Below, piece after piece: positions 28,248 to 39,284 of a stretch of 64,000 bases of DNA. The stretch lies in NCBI RefSeq assembly GCF_000744815.1, contig NZ_JQMQ01000005.1, positions 3,790,055 to 3,854,054 on the forward strand, given 5' to 3'. The stretch comes from Phaeacidiphilus oryzae TH49. Its GTDB lineage: Bacteria; Actinomycetota; Actinomycetes; Streptomycetales; Streptomycetaceae. Under the pieces are notes generated by a model that searched no databases, was not told the DNA's origin, and saw only the letters and a program-made list of their open reading frames with translations. The translations under genes were made by a program, and so were the position numbers. Positions within the stretch are counted from its first letter, which is position 1; each line of letters starts with the position of its first letter.

Positions 28248-28505
28248 GTGTCGACTGCCCAGGTGATTCCGATGCCGCGGGGTGCGGTGCGGTTGCTGGT
28301 GCGCTGGAGGGCCCGGCTGAAGCGGCTCCCGGCCGCGCTACGGCGGTGCGGCGGGGCGGCCGAGGCGGGGATGACCACCGCCGAGTACGCGGTCGGTACC
28401 GTGGCCGCCTGCGCCTTCGCGGCGCTCCTGTACAAGGTCCTGACCAGCGGCTGGGTGAGCGCCGCCCTGGCGGCGGTGGTGCGGCGTGCGCTGCAGGCGC
28501 GCTAG
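28248..28505 (+). CDS. Flp-type prepilin (DUF4244)
   Basis: 85 residues. A basic 40-residue leader ends in AEAG, followed by MTTAEYAVGTVAACAF. Gly at -1 and Glu at +5 form the type IV prepilin cleavage signature, then comes one hydrophobic helix and a short tail. It is the likely major pilin of the Tad pilus; the mature form would be about 45 residues. ATG or GTG near 28248 begins MSTAQVIPMPRG. Confidence 0.82.
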   Translation: MSTAQVIPMPRGAVRLLVRWRARLKRLPAALRRCGGAAEAGMTTAEYAVGTVAACAFAALLYKVLTSGWVSAALAAVVRRALQAR

Positions 28506-28893
28506 CGGGGGCGTCCACGACGCCCGAGGTGCCCGCGATGCGCCTGGGGACCGCGGCGGCTGCGGCGACCGCGAACGCGGTTATGTGACAGCGGAGTTGG
28601 CGGTCGCGCTGCCGGCCCTGCTGGTGCTGGCGGGCGCCCTCCTCTACGGGGTGCTGGCGGCCTCGGCGCAGCTCCGCTGCGTGGACGCGGCCCGCGAGGG
28701 GGCGCGGGCGATGGCCCGCGGCGACACCCGGGAGGCCGCGCTTGCGGTGGCCCGGGCGGCGGCGCCGGCCGGCGCGGAGGTGGCCGTCTCGCGGTCCGGG
28801 ACGCTGGTCCGGGTCGCGGTCTCGGCCCGCCCGGCGGGCGGCTTCCTGGTCTCCGCCGCGGCGGAGACCACGGCCGAGGACGCGGGTCCGTGA
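28486..28893 (+). CDS. TadE-like pseudopilin
   Basis: 135 residues if GTG 28486 is used, overlapping the prepilin gene by 20 bases. The leader ends ERG, then YVTAELAVALPALLVLAG, the TadE helix with Gly at -1 and Glu at +5. A GTG at 28585 would start inside this motif and lose the cleavage site, so the upstream start is favoured. The soluble part (CVDAAREGARAMARGD) is typical of TadE. Its stop overlaps the next gene (GTGA). Confidence 0.78.
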   Translation: MRCRRASGGVHDARGARDAPGDRGGCGDRERGYVTAELAVALPALLVLAGALLYGVLAASAQLRCVDAAREGARAMARGDTREAALAVARAAAPAGAEVAVSRSGTLVRVAVSARPAGGFLVSAAAETTAEDAGP

Positions 28894-29306
28894 GCGGGAG
28901 GCGGCGGCCGCAGCCGGAAGCGGGATCGGCGACGATCTGGGTGCTGGCGGTCGCGGCGCTGCTGGCGCTGGCCGGGCTGGCGGCGCTCGGACTGGGGGCC
29001 GCGGTCCTCGCCAGGCACCGCGCCGAGTCCGCCGCGGATCTGGCGGCCCTGGCCGCGGCCGAGCGGGTCGATGCGGGCGCAGGGGAGTCGCCCTGCGCCC
29101 GGGCCGAGGAGCTGGTACGGGCCCAGGGCGGCCACGCCCGGCTGGTCGCCTGCGCGGTCGCCCGGGACCGGTCGGTGACGGTGGCGGTCGTGGTCCCCTC
29201 CCCGGTCGGCAGCGCCACCGCCCGGGCACGCGCGGCAATACCCGAGCCGGTTGAGCCGTCCGGGCCGCCCGAGCCGGCCGGGCCGCCTGGGCCAGGGGCC
29301 GCCTGA
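28890..29306 (+). CDS. TadE/TadG-like secreted pilus accessory protein (Rv3654c family)
   Basis: 138 residues. GSATIWVLAVAALLALAGLA is the N-terminal hydrophobic segment of the TadG-like family, then AESAADLAALAAAER, a short soluble domain with two Cys, and a Pro/Glu-rich tail (EPVEPSGPPEPAGPPG). It is the last gene of the tad operon, coupled through GTGA. A mycobacterial relative sits at the same place. Its function in pilus assembly is inferred from context. Confidence 0.75.
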   Translation: MSGRRRPQPEAGSATIWVLAVAALLALAGLAALGLGAAVLARHRAESAADLAALAAAERVDAGAGESPCARAEELVRAQGGHARLVACAVARDRSVTVAVVVPSPVGSATARARAAIPEPVEPSGPPEPAGPPGPGAA

Positions 29307-29426
29307 GCCGTCCGGGCCGCCAGAACCGGCCGGGGCCGCCCAGGCCGCCCGCCGAGGGCTGACGCCGCCCCCGCGCCCCCGTCCCCCGCGCCCCCCGATC
29401 CCGCCGCCCCCCACCCGCCGAACTCC

Positions 29427-31784
29427 CTACGGTGCCGACTTCGGCGCCCCGCCCGGTGCTCCCGCCAGGAGGATGTCCAGGAGGCGGACGGCTGCCGCCT
29501 TGTCCAGCGGGTCGTTGGCGTTTCCGCACTTGGGGGACTGGACGCAGGAGGGGCAGCCCTTGTCGCACTCGCAGGCGTCGATCGCCGCCCTGGTCGCGGA
29601 GAGCCACTCCGCCGCCCGGTCGAACGCCCGCTCGGCGAAGCCGGCGCCGCCCGACTGCCCGTCGTAGACGAACACCGTCGGCAGACCGGTGTCCGGGTGG
29701 AGCGGCACGGACACCCCGCCGATGTCCCAGCGGTCGCAGGTGGCGAAGAGCGGCAGCAGGCCGATCGAGGCGTGTTCGGCGGCGTGCGCCGCCCCCGGCA
29801 GGTCCGCCGGCTCGACGCCGCCCTCGGCCAGTTGATCGTCCGTCACGGTCCACCACACCGCCCGGGTGCGGAGGGTCCGGGGCGGCAGGTCGAGCTTGCT
29901 CTCGCCGAGGATCTCCCCGGTGATCAGCCGCCGCCGGAGGTACGAGACCACCTGGTTGGTGACCTCGACCGAGCCGAAGCAGAGCCGGGCGTCGCCCCAG
30001 GCGACCTCCCGGTCGGTGGAGAGCACGGCGATCGCGGTGGTGTCCCGGGCGTTGGTGGAGTACGGCGGGTCGGCCTCCTCGACCAGCGCCACCGCCTCGT
30101 CCAGGTCCAGTTCCCGGACCAGGAAGGTGCGGCCCTGGTGGAGGTGGACGGCGCCCTGGTGGACGGCGGTGTGCGCGGCCTCCGCGTCCACCGTGCCGAG
30201 CAGCCGCCCGGTGTCCGCCTCGACGATCTTGACGGGGGCGCCGCCGGAGCCGCGGATGTCGATCGCGTCGGCCGGCCGCTCCCGCCTGGTCCAGAACCAG
30301 CCGCTCGGCCGCCGCCGGAGCATCCCGCGCCGCTCCAGCTGCGCCACCGCCGGCTCGGCGGAGGGCCCGAACAGCTCGAAGTCGCTCTCGCCGAGCGGCA
30401 GTTCCGCCGCTGCCGCACACAGATGCGGGGCCAGTACGTGGGGGTTGTCCGGGTCCAGCACGGTGGACTCGACGGGGCGGCGGAAGAGCGCGTCCGGGTG
30501 GTGGACCAGGTAGGTGTCCAGCGGGTCGTCCCGGGCGACCAGCACCGCCAGCGCGCCCTGCCCGGCCCGGCCGGCCCGCCCGGCCTGCTGCCACAGCGAC
30601 GCCCTGGTCCCCGGGTAGCCGGCGAGCAGCACGGCGTCCAGGCCGGAGACGTCGATGCCCAGCTCCAGCGCGCTGGTGGAGGCCAGGCCGAGCAGCCGGC
30701 CGGACTGCAGGGCGCGCTCCAGGGCGCGCCGCTCGTCGGCGAGGTAGCCGCCCCTGTAGGCGGCGATCCGGCCGGCCGGCCCGCCCCGGTCGCTCAGCCG
30801 GTCCTGGGCGAGGATGGACACCAGTTCGGCGCCGCGCCGGGAGCGGACGAAGGCGACCGTCCGGGTGCCGCCGCCGGCCAGCTCGCCGAGCAGCTCCGCG
30901 GTCTCGGCCACCGCCGAGCGGCGCACCGGGGCGCCCTGCTCGCCGACCATCTCGGTGAGCGGCGGCTCCCACAGGGCGAAGACCATCTCCCCGTGCGGGG
31001 AGTGATCCTCCGTCACCTCGGCGACCGGGAGCCCGGTGAGCCGGCCGGCGGAGGCGGCGGGCTCCGCCACGGTCGCGGAGGCCAGCAGGAAGACCGGATC
31101 CGCCCCGTACCGGGCGCAGAGCCGGCGGAGCCGTCTCAGCACCTGGGCGACGTGCGAGCCGAAGACCCCGCGATAGGTGTGGCACTCGTCGACGACGACG
31201 TAGCGGAGGGTGCGCAGCAGGGTGGCCCAGCGCGGGTGGGCCGGGAGTATCCCCCGGTGCAGCATGTCCGGGTTGGTCAGCACATACGCCGCGTACTGCC
31301 GCACCCATTCGCGTTCCTCGAACGGGGTGTCGCCGTCGTAGACCGCCGCCCGGACGCCGGTGTCCAGTTCCTTCACCCGGCGGAGCTGGTCGGCCGCCAG
31401 GGCCTTGGTCGGGGCGAGGTAGAGGGCGGTGGCGCCCCGCCCGTTCGGCGCCTCCATGCCGTCCAGCAGGGCGCTGAGGACGGGGGCCAGATAGGCGAGC
31501 GACTTGCCCGAGGCGGTACCGGTCGCGATCACGGCGTTTTTTTCGCTGAGAGCGAGATCCATCGCCTCGGCCTGGTGCGCCCAGAGTTGCCGGACTCCGT
31601 TGGAGAATGCTCCTGCGACCACCTCCTCCCGGATGGCCGCAGGCCAGGGGGCATACCGGCCCGTACGGGCGGGCATGTGCTCCGTATGGGTGAGCCGATC
31701 TTGCCGTTCGTCGGCTCCCGCGAGCCTGGCGAGTACGGTCTCGGGGGACTGCGGTCGCGGCGACATCGCGTCCCAGTCTGTCAC
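29427..31784 (-). CDS. DEAD/DEAH-box helicase with DUF1998 (MrfA-like)
   Basis: 785 residues. Walker A is [15 protein letters not shown], Walker [12 protein letters not shown] and motif [13 protein letters not shown]. The second RecA domain holds [18 protein letters not shown] and QQAGRAGR. The C-terminal DUF1998 module ends in [18 protein letters not shown], a four-Cys zinc site. Relatives such as Bacillus MrfA repair mitomycin lesions. GTG at 31784 ([11 protein letters not shown]) or ATG at 31766 are both possible. It is convergent with the tad operon and divergent from bldG. Confidence 0.9.
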   Translation of the reverse strand: MTDWDAMSPRPQSPETVLARLAGADERQDRLTHTEHMPARTGRYAPWPAAIREEVVAGAFSNGVRQLWAHQAEAMDLALSEKNAVIATGTASGKSLAYLAPVLSALLDGMEAPNGRGATALYLAPTKALAADQLRRVKELDTGVRAAVYDGDTPFEEREWVRQYAAYVLTNPDMLHRGILPAHPRWATLLRTLRYVVVDECHTYRGVFGSHVAQVLRRLRRLCARYGADPVFLLASATVAEPAASAGRLTGLPVAEVTEDHSPHGEMVFALWEPPLTEMVGEQGAPVRRSAVAETAELLGELAGGGTRTVAFVRSRRGAELVSILAQDRLSDRGGPAGRIAAYRGGYLADERRALERALQSGRLLGLASTSALELGIDVSGLDAVLLAGYPGTRASLWQQAGRAGRAGQGALAVLVARDDPLDTYLVHHPDALFRRPVESTVLDPDNPHVLAPHLCAAAAELPLGESDFELFGPSAEPAVAQLERRGMLRRRPSGWFWTRRERPADAIDIRGSGGAPVKIVEADTGRLLGTVDAEAAHTAVHQGAVHLHQGRTFLVRELDLDEAVALVEEADPPYSTNARDTTAIAVLSTDREVAWGDARLCFGSVEVTNQVVSYLRRRLITGEILGESKLDLPPRTLRTRAVWWTVTDDQLAEGGVEPADLPGAAHAAEHASIGLLPLFATCDRWDIGGVSVPLHPDTGLPTVFVYDGQSGGAGFAERAFDRAAEWLSATRAAIDACECDKGCPSCVQSPKCGNANDPLDKAAAVRLLDILLAGAPGGAPKSAP

Positions 31785-31905
31785 CGCCCCGGTGGGGATT
31801 CGTAGTAAGCCGTCGTGCGGCCCTGGTCATAAGTGGTTGAATGCCATCGCGGCTGCCGAACCATGGGGGGCGACCGCTCAAGCAAGGCAAGGTGCTGGAG
31901 GATCC

Positions 31906-32247
31906 GTGGACCTGTCCCTGTCGACCCGGACTGTCGGCGACCGAACGGTCGTCGAAGTGGGCGGCGAGATCGATGTGTACACCGCCCCCAAGCTGCGGGA
32001 GCAGCTCGTGGAACTCGTCAATGAGGGCAAATACCACCTGATCGTCGACATGGAAGGCGTGGACTTCCTGGACTCGACCGGGTTGGGCGTTCTCGTCGGC
32101 GGGCTCAAGCGCGTGCGAGCGCACGAGGGTTCGCTTCGCCTCGTGTGCAACCAGGAGCGCATTCTGAAGATTTTCCGGATCACCGGACTGACGAAGGTGT
32201 TCCCGATCCACAGCTCGGTGGACGAGGCCGTCTCCGCGACGGACTAG
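31906..32247 (+). CDS. bldG: Anti-sigma-factor antagonist BldG
   Basis: 113 residues, matching S. coelicolor BldG (SCO3549) in length and almost in sequence. It is a STAS-domain protein; Ser57 in [15 protein letters not shown] is the phosphorylation site that switches it. BldG is needed for aerial growth and antibiotic production by releasing sigma factors from anti-sigma proteins. GGAGG sits five bases before GTG 31906. It is followed by its partner gene in the same direction. Confidence 0.97.
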   Translation: MDLSLSTRTVGDRTVVEVGGEIDVYTAPKLREQLVELVNEGKYHLIVDMEGVDFLDSTGLGVLVGGLKRVRAHEGSLRLVCNQERILKIFRITGLTKVFPIHSSVDEAVSATD

Positions 32248-32423
32248 CCGGCTCCGCGGCCCGGGGTTCCGTCCGGCCCCCTGTGGCGCGGTGCGCAGTT
32301 CCTGCGTGCCGCGGGTACGGGGACCGGGCAGGTCTCCGGGCTGTGCTGTTGGGGCGGACGCCGTGCTCCCGGTCGATCCGGGGGCCGGCGCCGTCGTGGA
32401 GTTACTAGTCCCGAGGGGGAGTC

Positions 32424-32879
32424 ATGGCCACCGTCGAACTCCGGTTCACCGCGCTCGGTGAGCACGTCCGCACCGCCCGGCTGGTAGCCGCGGCGGTGGC
32501 CCGGCGTGCGGGTGTGGACGATTCGGTACTCGACGAGGTGAGAGTCGCCGTGGGGGAGGCCTGCGCCCGGGCCGTGCGGCTGCACCAGCGGACGTCGACG
32601 GACGCGCCGGTCCAGGTGCGGCTGGAGGAGCAGGAGAAGCGCTTCCTGATCGAGGTCGTGGACGGCGTCCACGGCGACTCGGAGAGCGGCGGGACCGCCG
32701 AGCGGTCCGCGGTCGCGGGCGGCGACGATCTCGACGAGGACCCGACCGCGGAGGACACCATGGGCCTCGCGGTGCTCAGCGGACTGGTCGACGACCTGGA
32801 CGTGAGCAGTGGCGCCGAGGGCGGCGTGATCCGGATGAGCTGGCCGGTGGAGGACGGGCAGGCCTCGGCCTCCGGCTGA
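32424..32879 (+). CDS. Anti-sigma factor, BldG partner (SCO3548-like)
   Basis: 151 residues of the HATPase_c/SpoIIAB-RsbW fold. The N-box region reads DEVRVAVGEACARAVRLHQ: the Glu is kept, but Arg stands where kinases of this family have Asn. The glycine box survives as DTMGLAVLSGLVDDL. The S. coelicolor partner binds BldG and opposes it. Loss of the N-box Asn suggests weak or no kinase activity. An acidic insert lies between the boxes. It ends at a strong terminator hairpin. Confidence 0.88.
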   Translation: MATVELRFTALGEHVRTARLVAAAVARRAGVDDSVLDEVRVAVGEACARAVRLHQRTSTDAPVQVRLEEQEKRFLIEVVDGVHGDSESGGTAERSAVAGGDDLDEDPTAEDTMGLAVLSGLVDDLDVSSGAEGGVIRMSWPVEDGQASASG

Positions 32880-32930
32880 CCATCGGAAAGCTTTGCCGCC
32901 GGCCGGAAAGGCCGCAGGCGAAGAGTTCGC

Positions 32931-32968
32931 AGCAGGGCGTCCCGCGTGAGCACGCGGGGCGCCCTGCT
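32931..32968 (+). terminator. Terminator of the bldG operon
   Basis: AGCAGGGCG (32931-32939) pairs with CGCCCTGCT (32960-32968), extended inward by CCCGCG/CGCGGG with one mismatch. It lies 50 bases after the anti-sigma gene. There is no T-run, as is common in these genomes. Confidence 0.65.
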
Positions 32969-33028
32969 GTGCGAGCGCGCCCTGAGACTCGGCCGACGCG
33001 CCGTCAACAGCGGCCCCTTTAGCGGCAT

Positions 33029-33104
33029 TTGATCACCCTTGCCCATGATCCATACAGGAATGCATGCACATGGTCTGTTTTGATCATGTTGTGATCCATA
33101 CAAT
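33029..33104 (+). promoter_or_regulatory. Duplicated promoter/operator element before hppA
   Basis: TGATCCATACA occurs at 33046-33056 and 33092-33102, each preceded by TTGATCA (33029 and 33080). The second copy runs into TACAAT, a good -10 hexamer. The pair is probably a duplicated promoter or binding site for the pyrophosphatase gene 75 bases downstream. The sequence is AT-rich relative to its surroundings. Confidence 0.5.
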
Positions 33105-33179
33105 CGCTGACCATCTCGACTCGCTAGAGATGCTCCACGGAACTCATCCGAAGGTCGCGCCAGACGTCAGGGAGGACGC

Positions 33180-35528
<2,349 letters not shown>

Positions 35529-35561
35529 CGGGCTGACGCCGGCCCCGGGCCGGCGGAGTCC

Positions 35562-35595
35562 GGTGCCCCGCGTCCGGAGACGGGCGCGGGGCACC
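35562..35595 (+). terminator. Terminator after hppA
   Basis: GGTGCCCCGCG (35562-35572) pairs perfectly with CGCGGGGCACC (35585-35595) across a 12-base loop, 34 bases after the hppA stop. Confidence 0.7.
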
Positions 35596-35712
35596 GTGCT
35601 GGGCGCCCCGTGCCGTGCGCCCCGTGGCGCGCGCCCCGTGCTGTGCGCACCGCACCGTGCAGTGCCGCACCTGCCGCCACCGTGCCGCATCATGCCGTGC
35701 ACAGCGCGGCCG
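35594..35712. repeat. Degenerate short-repeat tract
   Basis: Many copies of CCGTGC and of GCGCCCCGTG with small variations fill the gap between hppA and the convergent hydrolase. It looks like decayed slippage repeats. I see no gene in it. Confidence 0.5.
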
Positions 35713-35724
35713 TAGCGGCGCCGC

Positions 35725-36582
35725 TCAGAGCGAGGCGAGCGCCTCGACGAAGGCCGGCCAGAGCGGGCGGGGGAAGTCGTGGCCCATCCCGGGGAAGGTG
35801 CGGAGCTCCGCTCCCGGGACGGCGGCCGCCGTCGCCTCCCCGCCCGAGACGTTGATCAGCGGGTCCGCCTCGCCGTGGATCACCAGCGTCGGCACCCGGA
35901 CCTCGCGCAGCCCCGGCGTCCGGTCCGGCGAGGCCTGGATCGCGGCGAACTGCCGGGCGAAGCCGTCCCGACGCGGGGAGCGGGCGAAGCCGGCCTCGAT
36001 CCGGGCCCGCAGGTCCTCCTCCGGCGGCGGGAAGTCGGGCGAGCCGATCGTCCGCCAGGTCCCGATCTGCTGGGCCACCGCCGCCTCCCGGTCCTCCGGG
36101 ATCGGAGCGAGCAGCGCCTCCAGGGCCGGCCGGGTCGGCTTCCCGCTGACCCCGTCCCCCGGCATCGACATGATCGAGGTGAGCGAGCGCACCTTGGCCG
36201 GGAAGTCGATCGCCAGCTGCTGGACGATCATGCCGCCCATCGAGAAGCCGGCGATGTGGGCGGAGGGCAGGCCGAGGGCGTCCAGCAGTCCGGCCGCGTC
36301 CGCCGCCATGTCCGCGATCAGGTACGGGACGGTGGAGTGGTCGCCCCCCATGACGGCGGCCATGTCCGGCTCGGGACCCTCGTCCAGGAAGGTGGACAGC
36401 CCGACGTCCCGGTTGTCGAACCGGATCACATAGCGGCCGCGCTCGGCCAGCAGTTCGCAGAACTCCAGCCGCCAGTCCAGGAGTTGGCAGCCGAGCCCGC
36501 CGACCAGCAGGGTCGGCTCACCGGCCGGGTCGCCGATGGTCTCGTACTCGATCTCGATCCCGTTCGTCTTCGCACGTGGCAT
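35725..36582 (-). CDS. Alpha/beta hydrolase
   Basis: 285 residues starting MPRAKTNGIEIEYE. HIAGFSMGGMIVQQL holds the Ser nucleophile, VIHGEADPLI the acid and GMGHDFPR the His, so the triad is complete. This is the haloperoxidase/esterase-like group; substrate unknown. ATG 36582 fits the family start although no strong ribosome binding site is visible, and the frame stays open upstream. Confidence 0.87.
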   Translation of the reverse strand: MPRAKTNGIEIEYETIGDPAGEPTLLVGGLGCQLLDWRLEFCELLAERGRYVIRFDNRDVGLSTFLDEGPEPDMAAVMGGDHSTVPYLIADMAADAAGLLDALGLPSAHIAGFSMGGMIVQQLAIDFPAKVRSLTSIMSMPGDGVSGKPTRPALEALLAPIPEDREAAVAQQIGTWRTIGSPDFPPPEEDLRARIEAGFARSPRRDGFARQFAAIQASPDRTPGLREVRVPTLVIHGEADPLINVSGGEATAAAVPGAELRTFPGMGHDFPRPLWPAFVEALASL

Positions 36583-36757
36583 GGAACCGGACGGTAACCC
36601 CTTCGCGCCGGGACGGACAGGGTGCGCGCGTAGCAGGGGCCCGCCGCCGGATGCGGCAATCCTCACAATCGGAGCCCAGCAGCCCCGGAACCGAACACGG
36701 CCGCCATCCGGACGTGTAGTTTCCGGTGCCGGACCAGTCGGACGGAAGGACCCGGTG

Positions 36758-37471
36758 ATGAAGGCGATGAGGCCGAGGAGGCCGAAGAAGTGGCTGACGG
36801 CCGCGCTGCCCGCGGCAGCCGCCCTGGCCCTGGGCCTCACCGCGTGCAGCAGCACCGACGTCGCCGCCGAGAACGCGGGCTGGGCGAAGAGCCTGTGCGG
36901 GGCGGCCAAGAGCCCGATCGAGGCCTCGCAGACCGCGCTGACCGACACCGGGACCGTGAAGGACGGCGAGACCCCGAAGCAGCTCCGCACCCGGATGGCC
37001 GGGGACATGGGCGCCCTCGCCGACGCCAACACCAAGCTGGCCGCGGCCGTGCAGAGCGCGGGCGCGCCCAAGGTGGGCGACGGGCAGAAGCTCCAGTCCC
37101 AGGCCGTCCAGGAGCTGAAGCAGACCGCCGCCGGCTACACCCAGGTGCAGCAGAAGGTGGAGCAGCTCCCGACGGACGACCAGGCCGAGTTCGCCGCCGC
37201 CCTGAAGAGCGTCAGCGACCAGGTGCAGCAGCTCTCCCAGCAGTCCAGCAGCGCGCTGAACAGCCTGCAGACCGGCCCGCTCGGCCAGGCCGTGCAGGCG
37301 CAGCAGGGCTGCAAGAACTCGCCGGTGACCGGGGCGACCGAGTCGGCCCCCGCCTCGATGGGGGCCTCGCCCTCGGCCGGCGGGTCGGCCGGCCAGGGCT
37401 CCGCGGGATCCTCCGCCTCCTCCTCGGCGTCCTCCTCCTCGGCGTCCGCCTCCGCGAGCCAGTCGGGCTGA
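36758..37471 (+). CDS. Secreted lipoprotein of unknown function
   Basis: 237 residues. A basic N-terminus, hydrophobic stretch and lipobox LTAC place a lipidated Cys at residue 30. The mature part is helical and Gln/Ala rich (QAVQELKQTAAGYTQVQQKV), with a Cys pair (SLCGAAK, QGCKN). A Ser/Ala-rich tail of about 50 residues resembles a wall-spanning linker. GGAAGGA lies seven bases before ATG 36758. No enzymatic motif is seen. Confidence 0.82.
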   Translation: MKAMRPRRPKKWLTAALPAAAALALGLTACSSTDVAAENAGWAKSLCGAAKSPIEASQTALTDTGTVKDGETPKQLRTRMAGDMGALADANTKLAAAVQSAGAPKVGDGQKLQSQAVQELKQTAAGYTQVQQKVEQLPTDDQAEFAAALKSVSDQVQQLSQQSSSALNSLQTGPLGQAVQAQQGCKNSPVTGATESAPASMGASPSAGGSAGQGSAGSSASSSASSSSASASASQSG

Positions 37472-37499
37472 CCCGGCGGGCTGCGGGGAGAATGGCCGG

Positions 37500-39074
37500 G
37501 TGACGACCAGCAGCAGCACCAGCACCTCCCCCGACGTCGACCCCACCCTCGCCGGACGGCTCCGGGAGGCCTTCAGGACCGCCAGGTTCACCGCCGACGG
37601 CTGCCTCGACCTCCTCGGCGGCCCGGCCTACGCCGCCCTCGCCCGGGGCGAGACCGTCCCCGCCCGGCGCGCCGCCCGCGCCGGCGGCCCGCTGGCGGCC
37701 CTCGTCCGGCTGTTCCTCCTCCAGGAGCCGGTCGAGCGGGTGGAGGCGGAGGACGCGTTGCCCGGTCTGGTCGACGACTGCCTGGCCGCCGGCTGGCTGA
37801 CGGCGGACCAGAAGCGGCTCCGGGCCGCCGTCGACGTCCGCCCCTACGCCGAGGGCCCGGAGGACGACGCCTGGATCGTCTCCGACCTGGGCTGCGCGGT
37901 CGGCGGCGCCGCCGGGATCGGCGGCGGCGCGCCCTCCGGCGTGCCCCGCTCCGAGCTGGTGCTCGGGGTCGGCGGCGCGTCCAGCACCCTCTCCTCGCTG
38001 ACCGTCCGGCACCCCGTGCGCAGCGCCCTGGACCTCGGCACCGGCTCCGGGGTGCAGGCGCTGAACGCCTCCCGGCAGGCGGTCGCCGTCACGGCCACCG
38101 ACGTCAACCCCAGGGCCCTCCACTTCACCCGGCTCACCGCGGCCCTCTCCGGCGCGGGGAACGTCGAGGTGCTGCCGGGAAGCCTCTTCGAGCCGGTCGG
38201 CGACCGGCGGTTCGACCTGATCGTGTCCAACCCGCCGTTCGTGATCTCCCCCGGGGGCCGCTTCACCTACCGGGACGGCGGGATGGACGGGGACGCCCTC
38301 TGCCGCGGCCTCGTCCAGCAGGCGGGGGAGCACCTCAACGACGGCGGCTACTGCCAGCTGCTGGCCAACTGGCTGCACGTCCGGGGGCAGGACTGGCGGG
38401 ACCGGGTCCGCGAGTGGATCGCCGGCACCGGCTGCGACGCCTGGGTGGTCCAGCGCGAGGTGCAGGACGTCAACGAGTACGCCGAGCTGTGGCTGCGCGA
38501 CGGCGGCGACCACCGCGACGACCCGGAGGCGTACGCCCGGCGGTACGAGGAGTGGCTGGACGCCTTCGAGGCGATGGAGGCCGAGGGCGTGGGCTTCGGC
38601 TGGATCACCCTGCGCCGGGCTCCGGAGGGTGCCGAACCGGTGCTGCGGATCGAGGACTGGCCGCATGCGGTCGAGCAGCCGCTGGGCCGGGAGATCGAGA
38701 AGTGGTTCGCCCGGCAGGACTTCCTGCGGGCCCGGGACGACGCGCAGCTGCTGGAGGCGCGCTACCGGCTGGCCGAGGAGGTCTGGCAGGAGCAGGTGGG
38801 GCGGCCGGGCGAGGAGGATCCCGAGCACGTGGTGCTGCGGCAGCAGCGGGGGATGCGGCGGGCGACCAAGGTGGACACGGTGGGCGCCGGGTTCGCCGGG
38901 GCCTGCGACGGAGAGCTGACGGCCGGTCAGATCCTGGACGCGATCGCGGCGCTGCTGGGCGAGGACCCGGCGCGGCTGCGGGCGGACACCCCGTCCGCCA
39001 TCCGCATGCTGGTCGAGCAGGGCTTCCTGGAGCCGCCGGCGCAGCGCGCGCCGCGTGCCGCGAAGCGGCCGTAG
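37500..39074 (+). CDS. Class I SAM-dependent methyltransferase
   Basis: 524 residues. An N-terminal helical domain of about 170 residues precedes ALDLGTGSGVQALNAS (SAM motif I near residue 180) and LIVSNPPFVISPGG, the NPPF motif of enzymes that methylate amide or amino nitrogens (HemK/RsmC group). The C-terminal 200 residues are an extra domain common to actinobacterial homologues. Substrate is not known. GTG 37500 begins MTTSSSTSTS. It precedes topA. Confidence 0.85.
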   Translation: MTTSSSTSTSPDVDPTLAGRLREAFRTARFTADGCLDLLGGPAYAALARGETVPARRAARAGGPLAALVRLFLLQEPVERVEAEDALPGLVDDCLAAGWLTADQKRLRAAVDVRPYAEGPEDDAWIVSDLGCAVGGAAGIGGGAPSGVPRSELVLGVGGASSTLSSLTVRHPVRSALDLGTGSGVQALNASRQAVAVTATDVNPRALHFTRLTAALSGAGNVEVLPGSLFEPVGDRRFDLIVSNPPFVISPGGRFTYRDGGMDGDALCRGLVQQAGEHLNDGGYCQLLANWLHVRGQDWRDRVREWIAGTGCDAWVVQREVQDVNEYAELWLRDGGDHRDDPEAYARRYEEWLDAFEAMEAEGVGFGWITLRRAPEGAEPVLRIEDWPHAVEQPLGREIEKWFARQDFLRARDDAQLLEARYRLAEEVWQEQVGRPGEEDPEHVVLRQQRGMRRATKVDTVGAGFAGACDGELTAGQILDAIAALLGEDPARLRADTPSAIRMLVEQGFLEPPAQRAPRAAKRP

Positions 39075-39165
39075 CGGCGGGGAAACGCGTTCCGCGCGGC
39101 GGAAACGCGGGAAGTCGCGTTACCGTTCGTTGGACGAACGTCACGTACGTCCCGCGTCGCTCCGT

Positions 39166-39195
39166 TTGACAAAGGGCGCCGGGTTGCGGTCACAC
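39166..39195 (+). promoter_or_regulatory. Candidate housekeeping promoter of topA
   Basis: TTGACA at 39166-39171 is a consensus -35. About 18 bases later TCACAC is a weak -10. It lies roughly 90 bases upstream of the topA start in an otherwise gene-free 210-base gap. Confidence 0.4.
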
Positions 39196-39284
39196 TCCGT
39201 TGCCTGGGAGCTTCGTGCGGAGAGCGCGGCAACACGGCCCAGACAGTACGACCCCATACCGGTGACCGGGAGAGAAGAGCGAAG

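Noticed and set aside
27403-32211. A 1602-codon open frame on the - strand
   Set aside because: It spans the tad genes, the helicase and bldG in the wrong frame. Low complexity and Pro/Arg/Ala bias are those of a GC-rich shadow; the true genes have clear motifs.
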